The notes: generated by a model from the letters alone, not told the origin. 51,581 nucleotides of DNA from Candidatus Sericytochromatia bacterium (GCA_035285325.1 JAYKJB010000059.1:1-51581); one strand, 5' to 3'. Counted from the stretch's first letter, positions 25,066 through 36,520 are shown. Program-made: numbers and translations.

Positions 25066-27327
25066 TCACCCGCCCGGTGGGGACATCAAGCGCCCGTTGA
25101 ACAGTTCCATCGCGAGCCGGATCGCGCTGTCTTCGTGCGGGAGAGGCGCCTCGGTCTGTCCCCTGGCAGCCGCGGGACCCGAGGCAACGGGGCCTGTCTC
25201 GAGCGGCGGGTCGTGCGCCACGTCATCATCCCACGCGGAGGGGGCATCGGGGGGTTGATAGTCGAAGGTCTCCTCGGGCGGGGCCGCCGTTGAAGGAGGG
25301 GCCGCCACCGGCCTGGCCGGGGTCACCCCCGGCGCCGCGGGGGGGGCAGACGTTTCACGCGGAGGGGGTGCCGCGGGCCTCGCAATGGGGACGGGCGCAG
25401 CCGGGGCGGGAGGCAGCGGCGTGGCCGAGGGAGCCGATGGCGAGGGGGCGGCACGCGAGGCTTCCTGCGTGTCGATCCGCAGATACGCGTCGGGGCCGAA
25501 CACCGCCCTGATCGCCTCCACCAGCAAGGTCTTCTTGGGCGCTTGGCGGTCGAACTGGTCCTTGAATGGCTTGGCCATGCGCAGCACCACCGCCCCGTCA
25601 CCCTCCCACGCGGCGATCGCCACCTTCTGCGCCAGCAAGGCGGCCGTGGGGACGCTGCGCGCCCGCACGTAGGCCTGAACCGAATCCCAGGCGCCGGGCG
25701 GGACCGCTCGGCTCCCCCCCGCGAGGGACCCGGGCGAGCGCGGGGGCGCCGCCGGCGGTGGATTCACGGCAGGTGGCTGGGGCGCCTGCGAGGCCCCACC
25801 GGGTAACACCGCCAGCGGGGGGCGCGGGGGCAACCCGCCCGCCCCATCGTCTGGCGCCGGAGGCGGCGAAGCCGTCGGCCGTCCTGACGGGCCCGCGTCT
25901 GAGCCCTCCCCGGGCGCAGGGGCCCCCTCGGCGCTGGGCGTGGGCGCTGGGGGGGGGGCGGCGGCCGGCACGGACGCGGACGCCAAGGGCGACGCCGCGA
26001 CGGTCGCGGGCGCCGGAGACTCAGGCCGCGAGGCCGGCTCAGGGGGCGCGGCCTCCGAATCCGAACTGGCTGCGCGAGCGGGGGGAGGTGGCGCCGCGGC
26101 CGGAGAAGCCTGGGGCGCAGGTGGCCGAGACACGCTCGGTCGGGCAGGCGCAGCGGGGCCTCGGGGGACCCCGCCGGTCAACGCCGCCTCGAGCGCCTCG
26201 ACCCGGCCCGCCAGTTCCAACAGGCTCGGAATGGCCGGTCGGCTCGCCAGGCGAATCAGGCCCAGCTCAAGCCAGATGGCCTGCTGAGGAGAACGGCGCA
26301 GCAGACCGTCGGTCTCGTTCAGGCTTTCAAGCATCCAGGCCAGCTCCGGCAACGAGACACGCGCCGCTTGGGCCCGCAAGGTTTGCTGCTGCGACAGCGG
26401 CACCTCCAACTCGTTGGCACGCTCTGGGGCCGCAAGCAGCACCATCAAGTGGCGAAAATGGTTCATCAGTTCCCGCACGATCGCCCCGTGATCGTGTCCG
26501 GCCGCCAGCAGGCTGGCCGCCACGGTCAGCGCATCGGGGATGGCGGCGCCGATCAGGGCCTCCCCCAAGGTCGCCACCTCCTCGCCGCCCACCAGGCCCA
26601 GGCCCTGATTGACGCGAGCCAGCGTGAGCGTCTCGCCGCCCAGGCCCGCCGCCAGCTGGTCGAGCAGGCTCAACGCATCGCGCAGGCCCCCCTGCGCGCG
26701 CCGGGCGATCGCCTCGAGGGCGGCCGGTTCCGCGGCGATCGCCTCCGCCTGCGCCACTTGCGCCAGCCTCGCCACGAGGGCCGCCAGGGGAATCCGGCCA
26801 AAGTCGAACCGCTGGCAGCGCGAGACGATCGTCGGCAACACCTTGTGAGGGTCGGTGGTCGCCAGGATGAACATCACGTGAGGCGGCGGCTCTTCCAGCG
26901 TTTTCAGCAGGGCGTTGAAGGCCCCCTGAGACAGCATGTGGACCTCGTCGATGATATACACCTTGCTGCGTCCCAGCACCGGCGCCAGCGCCACGCGATC
27001 CTGCAGGTCCCGGATGTTGTCGACCCCGTTGTTGCTGGCCGCGTCAATCTCGATCACGTCGAGGTGCGCGCCGGCCGTGATATCGCGGCAATTCGGACAA
27101 GCCCCGCAAGGCGTCGCGGTTGGGCCCTCCTGGCAGTTGACCGACTTGGCCAGGATCCTGGCCACCGATGTTTTGCCCGTCCCGCGTGGCCCGCAGAAGA
27201 GGTAGGCGTGGGCCAGACGGCTCTGGGCCAGCGCCCGGCTCAACGTGCTCGCCACCGCCTCCTGGCCCACCAGGTCGGCAAAGGTCCCGGGACGGTATTT
27301 GCGATACAGGGCAAGGTAGGGGGTCAT
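25066..27327 (-). CDS. dnaX: DNA polymerase III subunit gamma/tau
   Basis: 753 residues from the ATG at 27327 (MTPYLALYRKYRP, the conserved DnaX start). AAA+ clamp-loader motifs: Walker A GPRGTGKT (46-53), a four-Cys zinc module (CQEGPTATPCGACPNC), Walker B IIDEVHML, sensor 1 ATTDPHK, arginine-finger SRC. The collar domain extends to about 370. A roughly 220-residue Pro/Ala-rich linker follows, then a C-terminal domain (SVQAYVRARSVPTAALL ... KTLLVEAIRAVFGPDAYLRID) resembling the tau-specific part that contacts polymerase and helicase. No A-rich slippery run was seen in the linker, so a programmed frameshift to make gamma is not indicated. A TACAAT hexamer lies 6 bases before the ATG. A strong inverted repeat separates it from serA. 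Confidence 0.95.
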   Translation of the reverse strand: MTPYLALYRKYRPGTFADLVGQEAVASTLSRALAQSRLAHAYLFCGPRGTGKTSVARILAKSVNCQEGPTATPCGACPNCRDITAGAHLDVIEIDAASNNGVDNIRDLQDRVALAPVLGRSKVYIIDEVHMLSQGAFNALLKTLEEPPPHVMFILATTDPHKVLPTIVSRCQRFDFGRIPLAALVARLAQVAQAEAIAAEPAALEAIARRAQGGLRDALSLLDQLAAGLGGETLTLARVNQGLGLVGGEEVATLGEALIGAAIPDALTVAASLLAAGHDHGAIVRELMNHFRHLMVLLAAPERANELEVPLSQQQTLRAQAARVSLPELAWMLESLNETDGLLRRSPQQAIWLELGLIRLASRPAIPSLLELAGRVEALEAALTGGVPRGPAAPARPSVSRPPAPQASPAAAPPPPARAASSDSEAAPPEPASRPESPAPATVAASPLASASVPAAAPPPAPTPSAEGAPAPGEGSDAGPSGRPTASPPPAPDDGAGGLPPRPPLAVLPGGASQAPQPPAVNPPPAAPPRSPGSLAGGSRAVPPGAWDSVQAYVRARSVPTAALLAQKVAIAAWEGDGAVVLRMAKPFKDQFDRQAPKKTLLVEAIRAVFGPDAYLRIDTQEASRAAPSPSAPSATPLPPAPAAPVPIARPAAPPPRETSAPPAAPGVTPARPVAAPPSTAAPPEETFDYQPPDAPSAWDDDVAHDPPLETGPVASGPAAARGQTEAPLPHEDSAIRLAMELFNGRLMSPPGG

Positions 27328-27333
27328 GAGGGC

Positions 27334-27339
27334 ATTGTA
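27334..27339 (-). promoter_or_regulatory. -10 hexamer placed for leaderless dnaX transcription
   Basis: TACAAT on the minus strand ends 6 bases before the dnaX ATG, so initiation about 7 bases downstream would start at or next to the A of ATG. No good -35 and no strong ribosome-binding site are seen, both consistent with a leaderless or near-leaderless mRNA. Confidence 0.35.
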
Positions 27340-27363
27340 GCCGATCCGGCCAACCCACGCGGA

Positions 27364-27411
27364 CAGGCAGATCGTTGGCGGCACGTTGAGAGGCCGGCAA
27401 CGATCTGCCTG
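27364..27411. repeat. Long inverted repeat between serA and dnaX
   Basis: Perfect 14-base arms (27364-27377 and 27398-27411), then one mismatch, then four more pairs (27379-27382 with 27393-27396) and a 10-base loop. On the minus strand it lies 30 bases after the serA stop and 36 bases before the dnaX start. No U-tract follows on either strand, so it is not a classical intrinsic terminator. It may be an mRNA 3'-end stabiliser, a Rho-assisted terminator or an operator. Confidence 0.75.
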
Positions 27412-27441
27412 AGCGAACGGGCCGGCCGCGCCAGCCGAAGG

Positions 27442-29073
27442 TCAGAGCTCGACGACTTTGATGTCGAAGAAGCCCGGCAGGGCCCGAATCTGGTCAATGA
27501 CCGGTTCCGGCACGGTCTGGTCCAGGTTCAAGACCATCAGCGCCGGGCCACTGACCGCCCGCCGCCCCAGCTGCATGCCGAAGATGTTGAGCTGATGGGT
27601 GCCAAGCAAGGTGCCCAGCTTGCCCACCGAGCCCGGCACATCCTGGTGCGGCGCGAAGAGCAGCACGCCGCGTAGGAACAGGTTGAAGGCGTAGTCGTCG
27701 ACCTGCACGATCGTCGGCAGGTCGGCGTGCAGCAGGGTCCCGGCCACCACCCGCTCGCGCGTCGGCGTGCGCACCTGAACCCGCACCAGGCCGACATAGT
27801 CATCGGCATCGGCGGCCCGCACCTCCGTCACCTGAATGCCGCGCTCCTTGGCCAGGAAACTGGCGTTGACGAAGTTGACGCCTTCCGCCAGGGCCGGTGT
27901 CAGCAGGCCTTTCAGCAGGGCATTGGAGAGGGGCCGCGATTCCACGTCGGCCAGATCCCCGGCATAGGTGATGGTTACGGCCTCGATCGGCCCCTCGGCG
28001 AGTTGCGCCGCCACCACGCCCAGCTTTTCCACCAGGGCCATGGTCGGCTTGAGCGAGGCCATGACCTCCGCCCGCAGATTGGGAATGTTGACCGCGCTAC
28101 GGGCTTCGCCCCCGCCCAGAACCTCGGCGATCTGTTCCGCCACGTCGATCGCCACGTTGAGCTGGGCCTCCTCGGTGCTCGCACCCAAGTGGGGCGTGAG
28201 CAGGACCTTGTCCCCCATGGCCCGCAACGCCTCGTTGACGAGCGGTTCCTGGGCGAACACATCCAGCGCCGCACCCGCCACCTGGCCACTCTCAAGGGCC
28301 GCCACCAGCGCCGCTTCATCGATGATGCCCCCGCGCGCGCAGTTCACGATGCGCAGGCCCCGGCGCGCCTTCGCCAGCATGTCGGCGTTGATCAGGTTGG
28401 TCGTTTCGGGTGTCTTCGGCACATGCAAGGTCAGGAAATCCGCCTGAGCCACAACCTCCTCAACGCTTGCCAGCGTGCAGCCCAGCTCCGCCGCGCGCTC
28501 GGGCGTCACGAACGGGTCATAGGCCACGATGCGCATGCCCGCCGCGCGGGCCACGTTGGCCACGTGCGAGCCGATCTTGCCCAGACCGATCACCCCGAGG
28601 GTTTTCTGGAACAGCTCGGTGCCCGTGAACTGACTGCGCTTCCACTCGCCTCGCTTGGTCGAGGCATCCGCGGGCGCCACGTGCCGGGCCAGGGCGAACA
28701 GCAGGGCCAAGGTATGCTCGGCCGCAGCGATCGTGTTGCCGCCAGGCGAGTTGACCACCACCACCCCGCGCCGGGTCGCGGCCGGCACGTCGATGTTGTC
28801 GACCCCCACGCCGGCGCGCCCGATGATGCGGAGCTTGTGCGCCGCCTCGATCAACTCGGCCGTCACCTTCGTCTGCGACCGCACCATCCAAGCGTCATAT
28901 TCGCCCACCACGGCTTTGAGTTGCTCCGGGGTCAGGTCCGTGCGCACGTCGAGCTCCGCCACGCCCTCCAGGGCGGACAGGCCGCTGGCCTCGATCGGGT
29001 CGCTCACCAGCACCCGCGGCAGGGCCCGCACCGGCGCCACTGCCTGGGCCGTGGTCATCATCGCATCTGTCAT
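27442..29073 (-). CDS. serA: D-3-phosphoglycerate dehydrogenase
   Basis: 543 residues, the long type 1 form. Substrate/cofactor domain motifs: GRAGVGVDNIDVPAATRRG, NAD-binding LGVIGLGKIGSHVA, NCARGGIIDE (catalytic Arg), TPHLGASTEEAQ (catalytic His). An allosteric substrate-binding domain follows (about 320-455), then a C-terminal ACT domain (LFAPHQDVPGSVGKLGTLLG) for feedback by serine. It catalyses the first step of the phosphorylated serine pathway. AAGGAG lies 7 bases before the ATG at 29073. It is 33 bases after a class V aminotransferase that can supply the second step. The Met-rich N-terminus (two further Met at 5 and 6) leaves a small start ambiguity. Confidence 0.97.
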   Translation of the reverse strand: MTDAMMTTAQAVAPVRALPRVLVSDPIEASGLSALEGVAELDVRTDLTPEQLKAVVGEYDAWMVRSQTKVTAELIEAAHKLRIIGRAGVGVDNIDVPAATRRGVVVVNSPGGNTIAAAEHTLALLFALARHVAPADASTKRGEWKRSQFTGTELFQKTLGVIGLGKIGSHVANVARAAGMRIVAYDPFVTPERAAELGCTLASVEEVVAQADFLTLHVPKTPETTNLINADMLAKARRGLRIVNCARGGIIDEAALVAALESGQVAGAALDVFAQEPLVNEALRAMGDKVLLTPHLGASTEEAQLNVAIDVAEQIAEVLGGGEARSAVNIPNLRAEVMASLKPTMALVEKLGVVAAQLAEGPIEAVTITYAGDLADVESRPLSNALLKGLLTPALAEGVNFVNASFLAKERGIQVTEVRAADADDYVGLVRVQVRTPTRERVVAGTLLHADLPTIVQVDDYAFNLFLRGVLLFAPHQDVPGSVGKLGTLLGTHQLNIFGMQLGRRAVSGPALMVLNLDQTVPEPVIDQIRALPGFFDIKVVEL

Positions 29074-29106
29074 GTCGGTCTCCTTCGAATCAGGCGCTTG
29101 CGCCCG

Positions 29107-30300
29107 TCACACCCGCGTCGCCGTCTCGCGCTCTCCCACCCCGAGCAAGCTGGCCTGCGCCGCACGCACTCCCGCACCCAGCGGAACCGCGGCACCAAGG
29201 CGGTGGCAGACGACCTCCAGGGCCGCCAGCACCGTGAGCATGTCGAGCGGTTGGTAGAAGCCCAGGTGACCGATGCGGAAGATCTTGCCCGCCATCTTGC
29301 CCTGGCCCCCCGCCAGCACCAGGCCAAACTGCTCCTGAACGGCCTTACGCAGCTGCTCGGCATCAATCCCCGCAGGCGGATAAACCGCCGTCACGGAGCG
29401 ACTGGCGATATCGTCACGGGTCACCACCGGATGCAGCCCGAGCGCCGCCAGACCGGCCCGCAACATGCGCGTCATCGTTTCATGGCGCTCGAACAGCGCG
29501 TCCAGTCCTTCCCCGCGCATGATGCCGAAGGCCTCGTACAGGCCGTAAATCTGGGGCAGCGCCGGGGTCCAGGGCGTCTGGTTCTTCGCATCGAACTGCT
29601 TGTGCTGGGTGAAATCGAAATAGTAGCGTGGCGCCGTGGCCGTCTCGTGGGCCTTCCAGGCCCGCGCGGAGACGGAGGCCATCGCCAGACCCGGCGGAAT
29701 CATGAAGGCCTTCTGAGAACCCGTCACCACGATATCGAGATCCCAGGCGTCCACCGGCAGGGGCACGACGCCCAGGCTGCTGACGGCATCCACCAGAATC
29801 AGGATGTCGGGATTGGCGCGGCGGGCAGCCCGGGCGATCGCCTCGAGCGGCTGCATGACGGCCGTGGAGGTCTCGTTGTGCGTCACCAGCAGGACCTTGA
29901 AGGCCCCCGTCGCGAGCGCCGCCTCGATCGCCTCGGGAGCAAAGGCCTCACCGTATTCCACGCTCATCCGGGTCACCTTGCCGCCAAACCGCTCGGCCAT
30001 GTCGGCAAAGCGAGCCCCAAATTCCCCGGCGACCAGCGCCAGCACCTGATCGCCCGCGCTGAGAACGTTGGAGACGGCGGCCTCCAGGCCCCCGGTACCC
30101 GAGCTGGCACCCAGCAACAACACATCCCCTTCGGTCTGGAAGAGCCAGCGAATGCCATCGATGCAGGCGCGGTACATCGCACCGAACTCAGGGCCACGGT
30201 GATTGATCATCGGGCGCCCCAGCACCTGACTCACCCCCGGCGGGATGGGCGTCGGGCCCGGCAACATCAAACGCATATGTTCACGCATGTGTTCGTTCAC
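29107..30300 (-). CDS. Class V PLP aminotransferase (serine/alanine-glyoxylate or phosphoserine type)
   Basis: 397 residues from a GTG at 30300, selected because GAGGA lies 7 bases upstream; the in-frame ATG at 30288 and longer starts have none. Motifs: LMLPGPTPIPPGV, INHRGPEF, GASSGTGGLEAAVSN, VDAVSSLG (PLP-ring Asp), TGSQKAFM with the Schiff-base Lys197, and FRIGHLGF near the end. This is the small-subunit hydrogenase-linked/AGXT-like family. Paired directly with serA, it most likely converts 3-phosphohydroxypyruvate to phosphoserine in place of classical SerC, as proposed for several lineages. A photorespiratory-type serine-glyoxylate role is the alternative. A strong hairpin lies in its leader. 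Confidence 0.85.
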   Translation of the reverse strand: MNEHMREHMRLMLPGPTPIPPGVSQVLGRPMINHRGPEFGAMYRACIDGIRWLFQTEGDVLLLGASSGTGGLEAAVSNVLSAGDQVLALVAGEFGARFADMAERFGGKVTRMSVEYGEAFAPEAIEAALATGAFKVLLVTHNETSTAVMQPLEAIARAARRANPDILILVDAVSSLGVVPLPVDAWDLDIVVTGSQKAFMIPPGLAMASVSARAWKAHETATAPRYYFDFTQHKQFDAKNQTPWTPALPQIYGLYEAFGIMRGEGLDALFERHETMTRMLRAGLAALGLHPVVTRDDIASRSVTAVYPPAGIDAEQLRKAVQEQFGLVLAGGQGKMAGKIFRIGHLGFYQPLDMLTVLAALEVVCHRLGAAVPLGAGVRAAQASLLGVGERETATRV

Positions 30301-30323
30301 GGAAACATCCTCAATACATCCCA

Positions 30324-30353
30324 CCCGTGAGGACCCAGTCAGGGCCTCACGGG
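30324..30353 (-). promoter_or_regulatory. Stable hairpin in the leader of the aminotransferase-serA operon
   Basis: Arms of nine bases (30324-30332 and 30345-30353, perfect), continued after a one-base bulge by CCC/GGG (30334-30336 with 30342-30344) and a 5-base loop. Its base is 23 bases upstream of the GTG start. No U-tract follows on the minus strand. It may be a translational or attenuation element, or the 3' end of the upstream gene. The rest of 30301-30485 holds nothing else I can support. Confidence 0.5.
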
Positions 30354-30485
30354 GACCATTATGCCACGTCGAGAAAACGAGCGACACGCCAGGCCGGCCA
30401 GGAACGTGGCGTGCAAGGCGGGCCACAAGTCACGCGAGGGCGTTCTGTGGTTCGAGCTGACGCTTCAGACGAATCGATGCCTGAT

Positions 30486-31190
30486 TCAGTGGGTGTTGGT
30501 TCCGGCAGGTTGCTCGCCGATGGCACGAGGGTTTCGACGTCCGGCCCACTCGCGGTTGTAAGCCTCCAGCGCCTGGTCGAGCAACGCCTCGTTCGAGTGC
30601 GCCGTCGCAGCGGCCCCAGCCCAGAAGCCAAAGCCCGCCAGGGCCGTCAGGGCGGTGGCCACGAAAAAAATCGGCTGCATCTCGCGCGTGGCATTGGTCA
30701 GATTATAAGCCAGTCCCCCCGCGGTACCCGCGAGCCCCCCCAACCCGACCAGTGCCCCGATCCGGGCGAAGCCGGTGGTGTGACCGGCCATTTCCTGATA
30801 GCGCGTCAGATAGCTGGCCCCCGCGGCCGACACCGCGACCAGGTCCCAGACGGCCGGAGACACACCGTGATTCGGCCAGATCCAGTCCGTGACCGGATGG
30901 CTGCCAAGGCCATAAAAGACGCTACTCTCCTGGCCCGCGACCCGAAACCAGTGGCCCCCGCGGCTGCCGCGCTCCCCATCCGCCACGAACACGGTGCCGT
31001 TGTCAAAGGTCACGTACTCGCCGCGTTCCAGATAGGCACTGGGGCGCACATCCGAGGCCCAGGAGGGCTGCGGTGCCGACGCAACCAGCGCACCCGCCAG
31101 CCCCACGCGAAGGCAAACAAGCCCCGTGCGGCCAGCCTTGGGGAGCCACCAAGCCTGCGAGCGAGTGGCCCGCGTCGTTCGGTTCAACAT
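30486..31190 (-). CDS. Hypothetical secreted/membrane protein
   Basis: 234 residues with a signal peptide (VCLRVGLAGALVASAPQPSWA, cleavage near residue 46). The mature part has an Arg/Gly-rich beta-like stretch (YVTFDNGTVFVADGERG) and DWIWPNHGVSPAVWD, then two or three Gly/Ala-rich hydrophobic segments (about 112-125, 140-160, 172-192) that are probably membrane helices. The C-terminus is hydrophilic. No family recognised. The start codon ATG at 31190 has GAGG 5 bases upstream, directly after a perfect TATAAT. It is divergent from the GH36 gene. Confidence 0.7.
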   Translation of the reverse strand: MLNRTTRATRSQAWWLPKAGRTGLVCLRVGLAGALVASAPQPSWASDVRPSAYLERGEYVTFDNGTVFVADGERGSRGGHWFRVAGQESSVFYGLGSHPVTDWIWPNHGVSPAVWDLVAVSAAGASYLTRYQEMAGHTTGFARIGALVGLGGLAGTAGGLAYNLTNATREMQPIFFVATALTALAGFGFWAGAAATAHSNEALLDQALEAYNREWAGRRNPRAIGEQPAGTNTH

Positions 31191-31198
31191 AACGCCTC

Positions 31199-31204
31199 AT
31201 TATA
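31199..31204 (-). promoter_or_regulatory. Perfect -10 hexamer next to the start of the 31190 gene
   Basis: TATAAT on the minus strand ends 8 bases before the ATG at 31190. The expected transcription start falls one or two bases before the start codon, giving a near-leaderless mRNA. No recognisable -35 at 16-18 bases. Confidence 0.4.
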
Positions 31205-31342
31205 CGGGTTTTCTGCCGGCCGGCGGTGACCGATACCCTCGCGCGGGCGAACCCCCGTCCGACGCTAGGTTGGGGCTGTCCGACGCGCCATGCTCGAGCC
31301 GCAAGTCCCGCGCCCCGCTCGCGCGAGGACAGGGAGCGGAAC

Positions 31343-33840
<2,498 letters not shown>

Positions 33841-33859
33841 CTTCGGGTTGCTCCTTCAA

Positions 33860-34297
33860 TTACTGCGCGGACAGATCGAACGCGGTCGGCTGCTGAGAGG
33901 CATGCGGATGCTCGGCACCAGCATAAACCTTCAGCTTACGATACTGAGCCGCGCCCAGCTTGGTGTGGGGCAGCATCCCGCGAACCGCCTTCTCGACGAC
34001 CCGAATGGGCTTGGCAGCCAGCAATTTGTTGAAGGTCGTCTTGCGGAAACCACCGGGCCAGCCGGTGTGATGGATATATTCTTTATCCGTCGACTTCTTG
34101 CCCGTCACGACAATCTTGTCGGCATTGATCACGATGACGAAGTCGCCCGTGTCGACGTGGGGGGTGTAAATGGGTTTGTGCTTTCCCCGGAGGAGGGTGG
34201 CAACGACGGTTGCCAGCCGGCCCAGGGTCTGCCCTTCGGCGTCGACGAGGTGCCAGGTACGGACAACCTCGCCTTCCTTGGCCATTGTGGTCTGCAT
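33860..34297 (-). CDS. rplM: 50S ribosomal protein L13
   Basis: 145 residues from the ATG at 34297 ([22 protein letters not shown]), with AGGAG 10 bases upstream; the frame is open further but adds non-homologous sequence over truA. Family motifs: [57 protein letters not shown]. It binds 23S rRNA early in 50S assembly. An in-frame ATG at 34285 is a weaker alternative start. 46 bases after truA. Confidence 0.97.
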   Translation of the reverse strand: MQTTMAKEGEVVRTWHLVDAEGQTLGRLATVVATLLRGKHKPIYTPHVDTGDFVIVINADKIVVTGKKSTDKEYIHHTGWPGGFRKTTFNKLLAAKPIRVVEKAVRGMLPHTKLGAAQYRKLKVYAGAEHPHASQQPTAFDLSAQ

Positions 34298-34343
34298 GTG
34301 GTCTGTTCTCCTGCTCGCGGTGGGCCTGCCCACCACAGAGCGA

Positions 34344-35141
34344 TCACAATGTGGGTAAAACGGGGGGGGAAACGAAGTTAAAAGTCTGAGACCAGGCGTG
34401 CTGAGCGGGATAACCGACCGACACGAAGGTAAGCCCATGAGGAGGCGCCGTCGGACCAGACGGCCGTGGCGCCACACCTTCCCAGGTGTTTCGAAAACCT
34501 TCCACCGACAGCACCCCCCTCCCTACGCGCAGAGCCGTGCCAACCAGGCGACGCACCATGTGATAGAGAAAGTGATCGGCGGTGATATGGAAAAAGAGCG
34601 TGCTGCCTTCCTCTTGAATCTCTGCCTGGCTTACCCGGCAGATCGGGCTGACTGGATCACTGCCCGTGCTGGCAAAATGCGTGAAGTCGTGGGTTCCCAG
34701 AAGCGAGGACCAAACCTCCCGCAACGCCACCAGGTCAAGAGGCCCCTCGACCCAGCTAGCGAACCGCGCCTGCAGTGGCGAACGCGGCCCCCTGTGCACA
34801 ACGGCGTACCGATAACTCCGACTGATGGCCGAATGGCGAGCGTGAAAGTCCGGGGAAACCTCTTCAGCACGCAACACGGCGATATCCCGTGGCAAAACCG
34901 AATTCAGCGCCGGAATCCAAGCTTCTTGAGGCAAGAGCTTCGGAGTCTGGAAACTGACGACCTGCCCAGCGGCGTGAACACCGCTGTCGGTCCGACCGGC
35001 AGCCGCTGTGCGCACAGGTGACTTGAGCACCTTGCCCAAAGCGGATTCCAGAAGCCCTTGAACCGTACGGCCTCGGGTCTGGACCTGCCAACCGAGCAGG
35101 TCGGTGCCGTCGTAACTCACGAGCAGACGCATCGTGTGCAT
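34344..35141 (-). CDS. truA: tRNA pseudouridine(38-40) synthase
   Basis: 265 residues from the ATG at 35141; the ATG at 35132 ([10 protein letters not shown]) is equally possible. Catalytic Asp52 in GRTDSGVHA. Other motifs: [53 protein letters not shown]-like terminal motif ([14 protein letters not shown]). It modifies U38-U40 in the tRNA anticodon arm. It sits between rplQ (19 bases) and rplM, the same rplQ-truA-rplM-rpsI order found in Bacillus and Cyanobacteria. Longer in-frame starts would overlap rplQ. Confidence 0.95.
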   Translation of the reverse strand: MHTMRLLVSYDGTDLLGWQVQTRGRTVQGLLESALGKVLKSPVRTAAAGRTDSGVHAAGQVVSFQTPKLLPQEAWIPALNSVLPRDIAVLRAEEVSPDFHARHSAISRSYRYAVVHRGPRSPLQARFASWVEGPLDLVALREVWSSLLGTHDFTHFASTGSDPVSPICRVSQAEIQEEGSTLFFHITADHFLYHMVRRLVGTALRVGRGVLSVEGFRNTWEGVAPRPSGPTAPPHGLTFVSVGYPAQHAWSQTFNFVSPPVLPTL

Positions 35142-35160
35142 CAGGACGGCACCAACGAGT

Positions 35161-35514
35161 TCACACTTCCAACGACACGATGGCCATGGGAGCGGCATCG
35201 CCACGACGGGGGGCCGTCTTCACGATGCGCGCGTATCCGCCGTTACGAGTAGCGAACCGCGGGCCCACTTCCTCAAACAGACGCTTGACCACGTCGTTGT
35301 CATACACGAAGCCAGCGACCTGACGGCGAGCGTGCAGATCGCCCCGCTTGGCGAGGGTGATCATCTCATCGATAACGGGGACCACGGCCTTGGCCTTGGC
35401 TTCCGTCGTCTCGATCTGGTCGTGGCGCAGCGCAGCAGTCGTGAGGGCGCGCAGCAGAGCCTTGCGCTGGTCAGACGGCCTGCCCAGCAGGTGACGCTTC
35501 TTTTGGTGACGCAT
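35161..35514 (-). CDS. rplQ: 50S ribosomal protein L17
   Basis: 117 residues: [24 protein letters not shown], then [22 protein letters not shown] and [15 protein letters not shown] at the end, all typical of bacterial L17, which sits near the exit tunnel. 31 bases after rpoA. Confidence 0.98.
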   Translation of the reverse strand: MRHQKKRHLLGRPSDQRKALLRALTTAALRHDQIETTEAKAKAVVPVIDEMITLAKRGDLHARRQVAGFVYDNDVVKRLFEEVGPRFATRNGGYARIVKTAPRRGDAAPMAIVSLEV

Positions 35515-35545
35515 AATCTAATCCCTTATCTCGCAAGAGCGACGC

Positions 35546-36520
35546 CTAGTCGGCGTGCGCCACTTCTTCGTCCTTGTCCCTGGCCATCGAGTAACCGAAA
35601 GCGCGCAGGCGCTCGATCACCTCGTCAGCGGACTTCTTGCCGAAGTTCTTGATGTCCATGAGCTCGCGCTCGCTCTTCTTGAGCAGATCGCCAACCGTGT
35701 AGATGTTGGCGCGCTTGAGGCAGTTGTAAGCGCGAACGGAGAGCTCCAGCTCTTCGATCGACAGATCGAGGGGCGAAGCAGCCCCCGCCGAAGCACCCGC
35801 CACGTGCTCGTGAGCGGCGAAATCGGCCTCATCACGACCCAGCAGGGCAAAGGGCCGGAACTGATCAATCAACGACTCGGCGGCCTTGGAGAGGGCCTCC
35901 TCGGCGCTGAGCGAGCCGTTGGTCCAGATCTCGAGATTGAGACGATCGAAATCCACGGACTGACCGACCCGCGTATCTTCCACCGTGTAGTTCACCTTGC
36001 GCACAGGCATGAAGATGGCATCGATGGGAATCACCCCGACCGTCTGCGGACCCTTGCGGTTCCGTTCAGCCGGAACGAAGCCCTTGCCGCGCTCGACGTG
36101 GAACTCGACATCCAGCGTGGCGCCGGCATCGAGCGTCGCAATGTGCCAATCCGGGTTGAGAATCTCGACATCCGGATCGGTGACGATGTCACCAGCCGTG
36201 ACGGGCCCTTCGCGACTCACGCGCAGGTGAGCACTCTTGGCTTCGGAGCCGTGCAACTTCAGCACCACACCCTTGAGGTTGAGCACGACGTCCACCACAT
36301 CCTCGGACACGCCAGGGATGGTGGTGAATTCATGGGGAACCCCATCGATGCGAATGGCCGTGATGGCAGCGCCTTCGAGGTCCGAAAGGAGCACGCGACG
36401 GAGTGCATTGCCCAGCGTCGTGCCATACCCACGCTCGAGGGGCTCAGCGACGAAGCGACTGTAATGGAGACCTTCCTCGGTGGTGCGGGTCTCGACGCAC
36501 TGGATATTGGGCTTATCCAT
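35546..36520 (-). CDS. rpoA: DNA-directed RNA polymerase subunit alpha
   Basis: 324 residues. The N-terminal domain (1-235) has the dimerisation/assembly motifs PLERGYGTTLGNALRRVLLSD and GKGFVPAERN, then INTIPIDAIF-like VIPIDAIFMPVRKVNYTVEDTRVGQ. The flexible linker is Ala-rich. The C-terminal domain (about 250-315) reads LELSVRAYNCLKRANIYTVGDLL and NFGKKSADEVIERL, with the Arg that binds UP-element DNA retained. Alpha initiates polymerase assembly and contacts activators. AGAGGT lies about 9 bases before the ATG. 61 bases after rpsD. Confidence 0.98.
   Translation of the reverse strand: MDKPNIQCVETRTTEEGLHYSRFVAEPLERGYGTTLGNALRRVLLSDLEGAAITAIRIDGVPHEFTTIPGVSEDVVDVVLNLKGVVLKLHGSEAKSAHLRVSREGPVTAGDIVTDPDVEILNPDWHIATLDAGATLDVEFHVERGKGFVPAERNRKGPQTVGVIPIDAIFMPVRKVNYTVEDTRVGQSVDFDRLNLEIWTNGSLSAEEALSKAAESLIDQFRPFALLGRDEADFAAHEHVAGASAGAASPLDLSIEELELSVRAYNCLKRANIYTVGDLLKKSERELMDIKNFGKKSADEVIERLRAFGYSMARDKDEEVAHAD

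Noticed and set aside
27727-30330. 867-codon plus-strand open frame
   Set aside because: Antisense to serA and the aminotransferase, both certain genes. His/Arg-rich shadow.
31226-31342. Earlier start for the GH36 gene
   Set aside because: No ribosome-binding site and no similarity to the family. AGGGAG at 6 bases supports the ATG at 31343.
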